Origin: JASGMR01 sp963664675 | GTDB taxonomy: Bacteria > Thermotogota > Thermotogae > Petrotogales > Kosmotogaceae | Length of the DNA: 64,000 nt | Reading direction: 5' to 3' | Assembly (NCBI GenBank): GCA_963664675.2 | Contig: CAXXLB010000009.1 | Span: forward strand, 868,001-932,000 | Shown: piece after piece, positions 62,315 to 64,000 of the stretch | How the letters are laid out: every line of letters starts with the position of its first letter | Position numbering within the stretch: the first letter of the stretch is position 1 | The notes under the pieces: generated by a model | Database searches by the model: none | Seen by the model: the letters and a program-made list of their open reading frames with translations, nothing else | Told to the model about the DNA's origin: nothing | Position numbers and translations under genes: made by a program

Positions 62315-63514
62315 TTATTCATATCTCAAAGCCTCTATAGGGCTCAATCTCGAAGCCTTGTTTGCAGGATAAAGTCCAGATACCAAACCTATTCCAGCAG
62401 AAACCAAAAAAGCTATTATTGCTATTTCCGGGCTTAAGCGTGCGTGTAAATTCATGCCCGTTGCTATATGTTCCACGCTGCTTGTCAATGCCCAGGCTAA
62501 TAAAATTCCTATGATTCCTGCAATAAATGTAATCAAAACACTTTCCACTAAAAATTCCGTTAATATTCGTTTCCTTGAAGCACCTATCGCCATCTTAATT
62601 CCAATTTCCCTTGTTCTTTCCGTAACTGAAACCAACATTATATTCATTATCCCTATTCCTCCTACAAAAAGAGAAATAGCTGCAACAGCTACTAAAACAA
62701 GAGATAACAGACCCAACGTATCATTCATAACATCTAAAATCTGTTGCTGATTTGAAATTCTATAGTATTCATTTTCATCAAATTTAGGATACAAATAGTA
62801 ATCAATCTCTTTCATGGCCTTTGATACCGCATCTTCAGAAATTGCCACAGCGATAAGGCTTGAAACTTCCCCCTGGCTCTGAAATATTCTGGCTTCTGCA
62901 GTTGAAAAGGGAATATACAAAAAATTCGATGGATCAGAAAATTGACTGGTTGTTCCGGATTCCATCACTCCAACAATTTCAAAAGAATTCTTTTTGGTAT
63001 AATCACCAATATCTTGAATAACGTACACCGTTTGTCCCACAGGATCAATATCCGGGTACAATGTTTCTGCAAGGGTATTTCCAATAATTGCTACGGAATT
63101 CTTACTCAGATAATCCTCTTCAGAAAAATCAGTTCCACTTACAATATCATATTGCATTACATCCATGTATTCTTCTTCAATACCTAAAACAGTTTCAGAA
63201 TCGTCGTCATAATCACTTTTAATCGTATAATTACCTTGTAAAGTAACAACGGTGTTTTCAACATGGGGACACATCGCCTCAATATCCTCACCGTAAGAGT
63301 AAAGTAATGGATAAGCATAAGAATTGAACGAAGAAACCGTTATATTCTTTGCACCTAAAGACGAAATGCTTTCAGTGACAGATGCTGTTGTTCCCTCTCC
63401 TAAAGCGGCTATGGAAACTACCGAGGTTATTCCAATAACTATTCCAAGCATCGATAAAATCGTACGCATTTTATTGTTCCATAAGGATCTTAAAGCTTCA
63501 ATTATTACTTCCAA
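62315..63514 (-). CDS. MacB-type ABC transporter permease
   Basis: 399 residues from a TTG seven bases after GAGGTGA. One N-terminal helix (MRTILSMLGIVIGITSVVSIAALGEG), a large extracytoplasmic MacB_PCD domain and three C-terminal helices with the FtsX motif SVTERTREIGIKMAIGASRKRILTEFLVESV. This is the MacB/LolC-like family that moves lipoproteins, peptides or macrolides by mechanotransmission. It lies with its ATPase, overlapping it by 17 bases. A periplasmic MacA partner would lie upstream, beyond the window. Confidence 0.9.
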   Translation of the reverse strand: MEVIIEALRSLWNNKMRTILSMLGIVIGITSVVSIAALGEGTTASVTESISSLGAKNITVSSFNSYAYPLLYSYGEDIEAMCPHVENTVVTLQGNYTIKSDYDDDSETVLGIEEEYMDVMQYDIVSGTDFSEEDYLSKNSVAIIGNTLAETLYPDIDPVGQTVYVIQDIGDYTKKNSFEIVGVMESGTTSQFSDPSNFLYIPFSTAEARIFQSQGEVSSLIAVAISEDAVSKAMKEIDYYLYPKFDENEYYRISNQQQILDVMNDTLGLLSLVLVAVAAISLFVGGIGIMNIMLVSVTERTREIGIKMAIGASRKRILTEFLVESVLITFIAGIIGILLAWALTSSVEHIATGMNLHARLSPEIAIIAFLVSAGIGLVSGLYPANKASRLSPIEALRYE

Positions 63515-64000
63515 TTTCTTTCACCTCTGTTGATTCTATTTCCCCATCTCTTATACGGACTACCTTGGATCCCAAAGGCACCATCTCCATGTCGTGTGTA
63601 ACAATAACGATTGTTTTCCCCATTTTATTCAATTTTAAAAAAAGATTCTCAATTTCCTCTCCGCTTTTTGTATCAAGATTTCCCGTAGGTTCATCTGCAA
63701 GAATAAAAGCCGGATCATTCGATAGAGCTCTGGCAATCGCAACTCTCTGTTGCTGACCACCGGATAACTGGGAAGGCTTGTGATTTACTCTATCACCCAA
63801 CCCCACCAACTCAAGGAGATCTAAAGCTTTCTTTCTCCTTTCGGATCTACTCATATGAGAATATATCATCGGAAGCTCAACATTTTCAAAAGCAGATAAT
63901 TTCGGTAATAAATTATACCTTTGAAAAACGAAGCCAATTTTGGAATTTCGAATTTTAGATAATTTTTTACTTTTATATTTTGATATATCAATACCATCGA
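63498..64000 (-). CDS. ABC transporter ATP-binding protein, MacB/LolD type (partial, N-terminus off window)
   Basis: At least 166 residues; the frame stays open to the window edge, so the true start is upstream. FVFQRYNLLPKLSAFENVELPMIY is the Q-loop region of LolD-type ATPases; then the signature LSGGQQQRVAIARAL, Walker B ILADEPTGNLD and the switch His in IVTHD. Walker A lies off the window. It is co-transcribed with the permease, whose TTG start lies in its last codons. Confidence 0.92.
   Translation of the reverse strand, partial: DGIDISKYKSKKLSKIRNSKIGFVFQRYNLLPKLSAFENVELPMIYSHMSRSERRKKALDLLELVGLGDRVNHKPSQLSGGQQQRVAIARALSNDPAFILADEPTGNLDTKSGEEIENLFLKLNKMGKTIVIVTHDMEMVPLGSKVVRIRDGEIESTEVKEIGSNN

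Noticed and set aside
1..64000. Prophage, insertion sequence or integrative element
   Set aside because: No integrase, transposase, phage structural gene or terminal repeats were seen; the single tRNA gene has no duplicated attachment-like sequence that I can find.

Overview
The window looks like chromosomal DNA of an AT-rich, anaerobic, sheathed bacterium of the phylum Thermotogota (Petrotoga/Kosmotoga-like). The best single clue is the tryptophanyl-tRNA synthetase, which carries the exact C-x22-C-x6-C-x2-C iron-sulfur motif described for Thermotoga maritima. A DUF4897-like protein, a SurA-like exported protein, RicT next to a Walker-A-less DNA polymerase III delta' and an electron-bifurcating-type lactate dehydrogenase/Etf set agree with this. 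The assignment is inference, because there is no rRNA in the window.

Layout. 1-12 kb (minus strand) is a cell-surface block: an O-antigen ligase/polymerase (cut by the window edge), two sister lipoproteins built of InlB-type repeats that end in different domains (a C11 clostripain-like protease and a rhodanese fold without its catalytic Cys), and a 1673-residue Cys-rich Ig-like lipoprotein. 12-17 kb holds miaB and hutU-hutI. 17-26.5 kb is a plus-strand housekeeping series (GH84 hexosaminidase, rnhB, mazG, SurA-like, MIP18-like, prmC; then trpS, scpA, scpB, a pseudouridine synthase) interrupted by a minus-strand cobB/DUF4897 pair. 26.5-31.6 kb carries an M24 peptidase, tRNA-Asp with its own promoter and terminator, a DHODH-like enzyme, a lipoprotein, nrnA and punA. 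31.6-39.7 kb has acpP, a RluA-type synthase with an apparently non-AUG start, a membrane HExxH peptidase, DUF5693 and PEGA-repeat proteins, an aldo/keto reductase, a small NTPase and an unknown exported protein. 39.7-43.4 kb (minus) is ltaE-rnc-ricT-holB. 43.4-49.7 kb has an rRNA methyltransferase, a zinc phospholipase-like protein, glgD-glgC, a pseudopilin-like ORF and a 5'-nucleotidase. 50-58 kb has two tandem paralogous HTH regulators, pgmB, murQ, an amino-sugar kinase and then etfB-etfA-glcD. 58-64 kb (minus) has a chagasin-like inhibitor, a GGDEF/HD-GYP protein, a PH-domain membrane protein and a MacB-type ABC transporter cut by the window end.

The most unusual stretches are these. (1) About 51.47-54.04 kb: four consecutive genes are broken by roughly thirty single-base changes that, wherever they can be resolved, are +1 insertions. 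This looks like an uncorrected consensus patch rather than gene decay. (2) 49.7-50.1 kb: an unannotated 32-codon gene with a consensus promoter, a palindrome over its -35 box and its own terminator lies divergent to the tandem regulators. (3) A 26-bp perfect palindrome sits over the -10 of murQ. (4) Intrinsic terminators run directly into the ribosome binding site of the next gene.

Functionally, the GH84 enzyme, MurQ and the BadF-type kinase point to amino-sugar salvage; GlgC/GlgD to glycogen; EtfAB/GlcD to lactate oxidation or formation; and HutU/HutI to the middle steps of histidine breakdown. No CRISPR array, insertion sequence, prophage or rRNA was seen.
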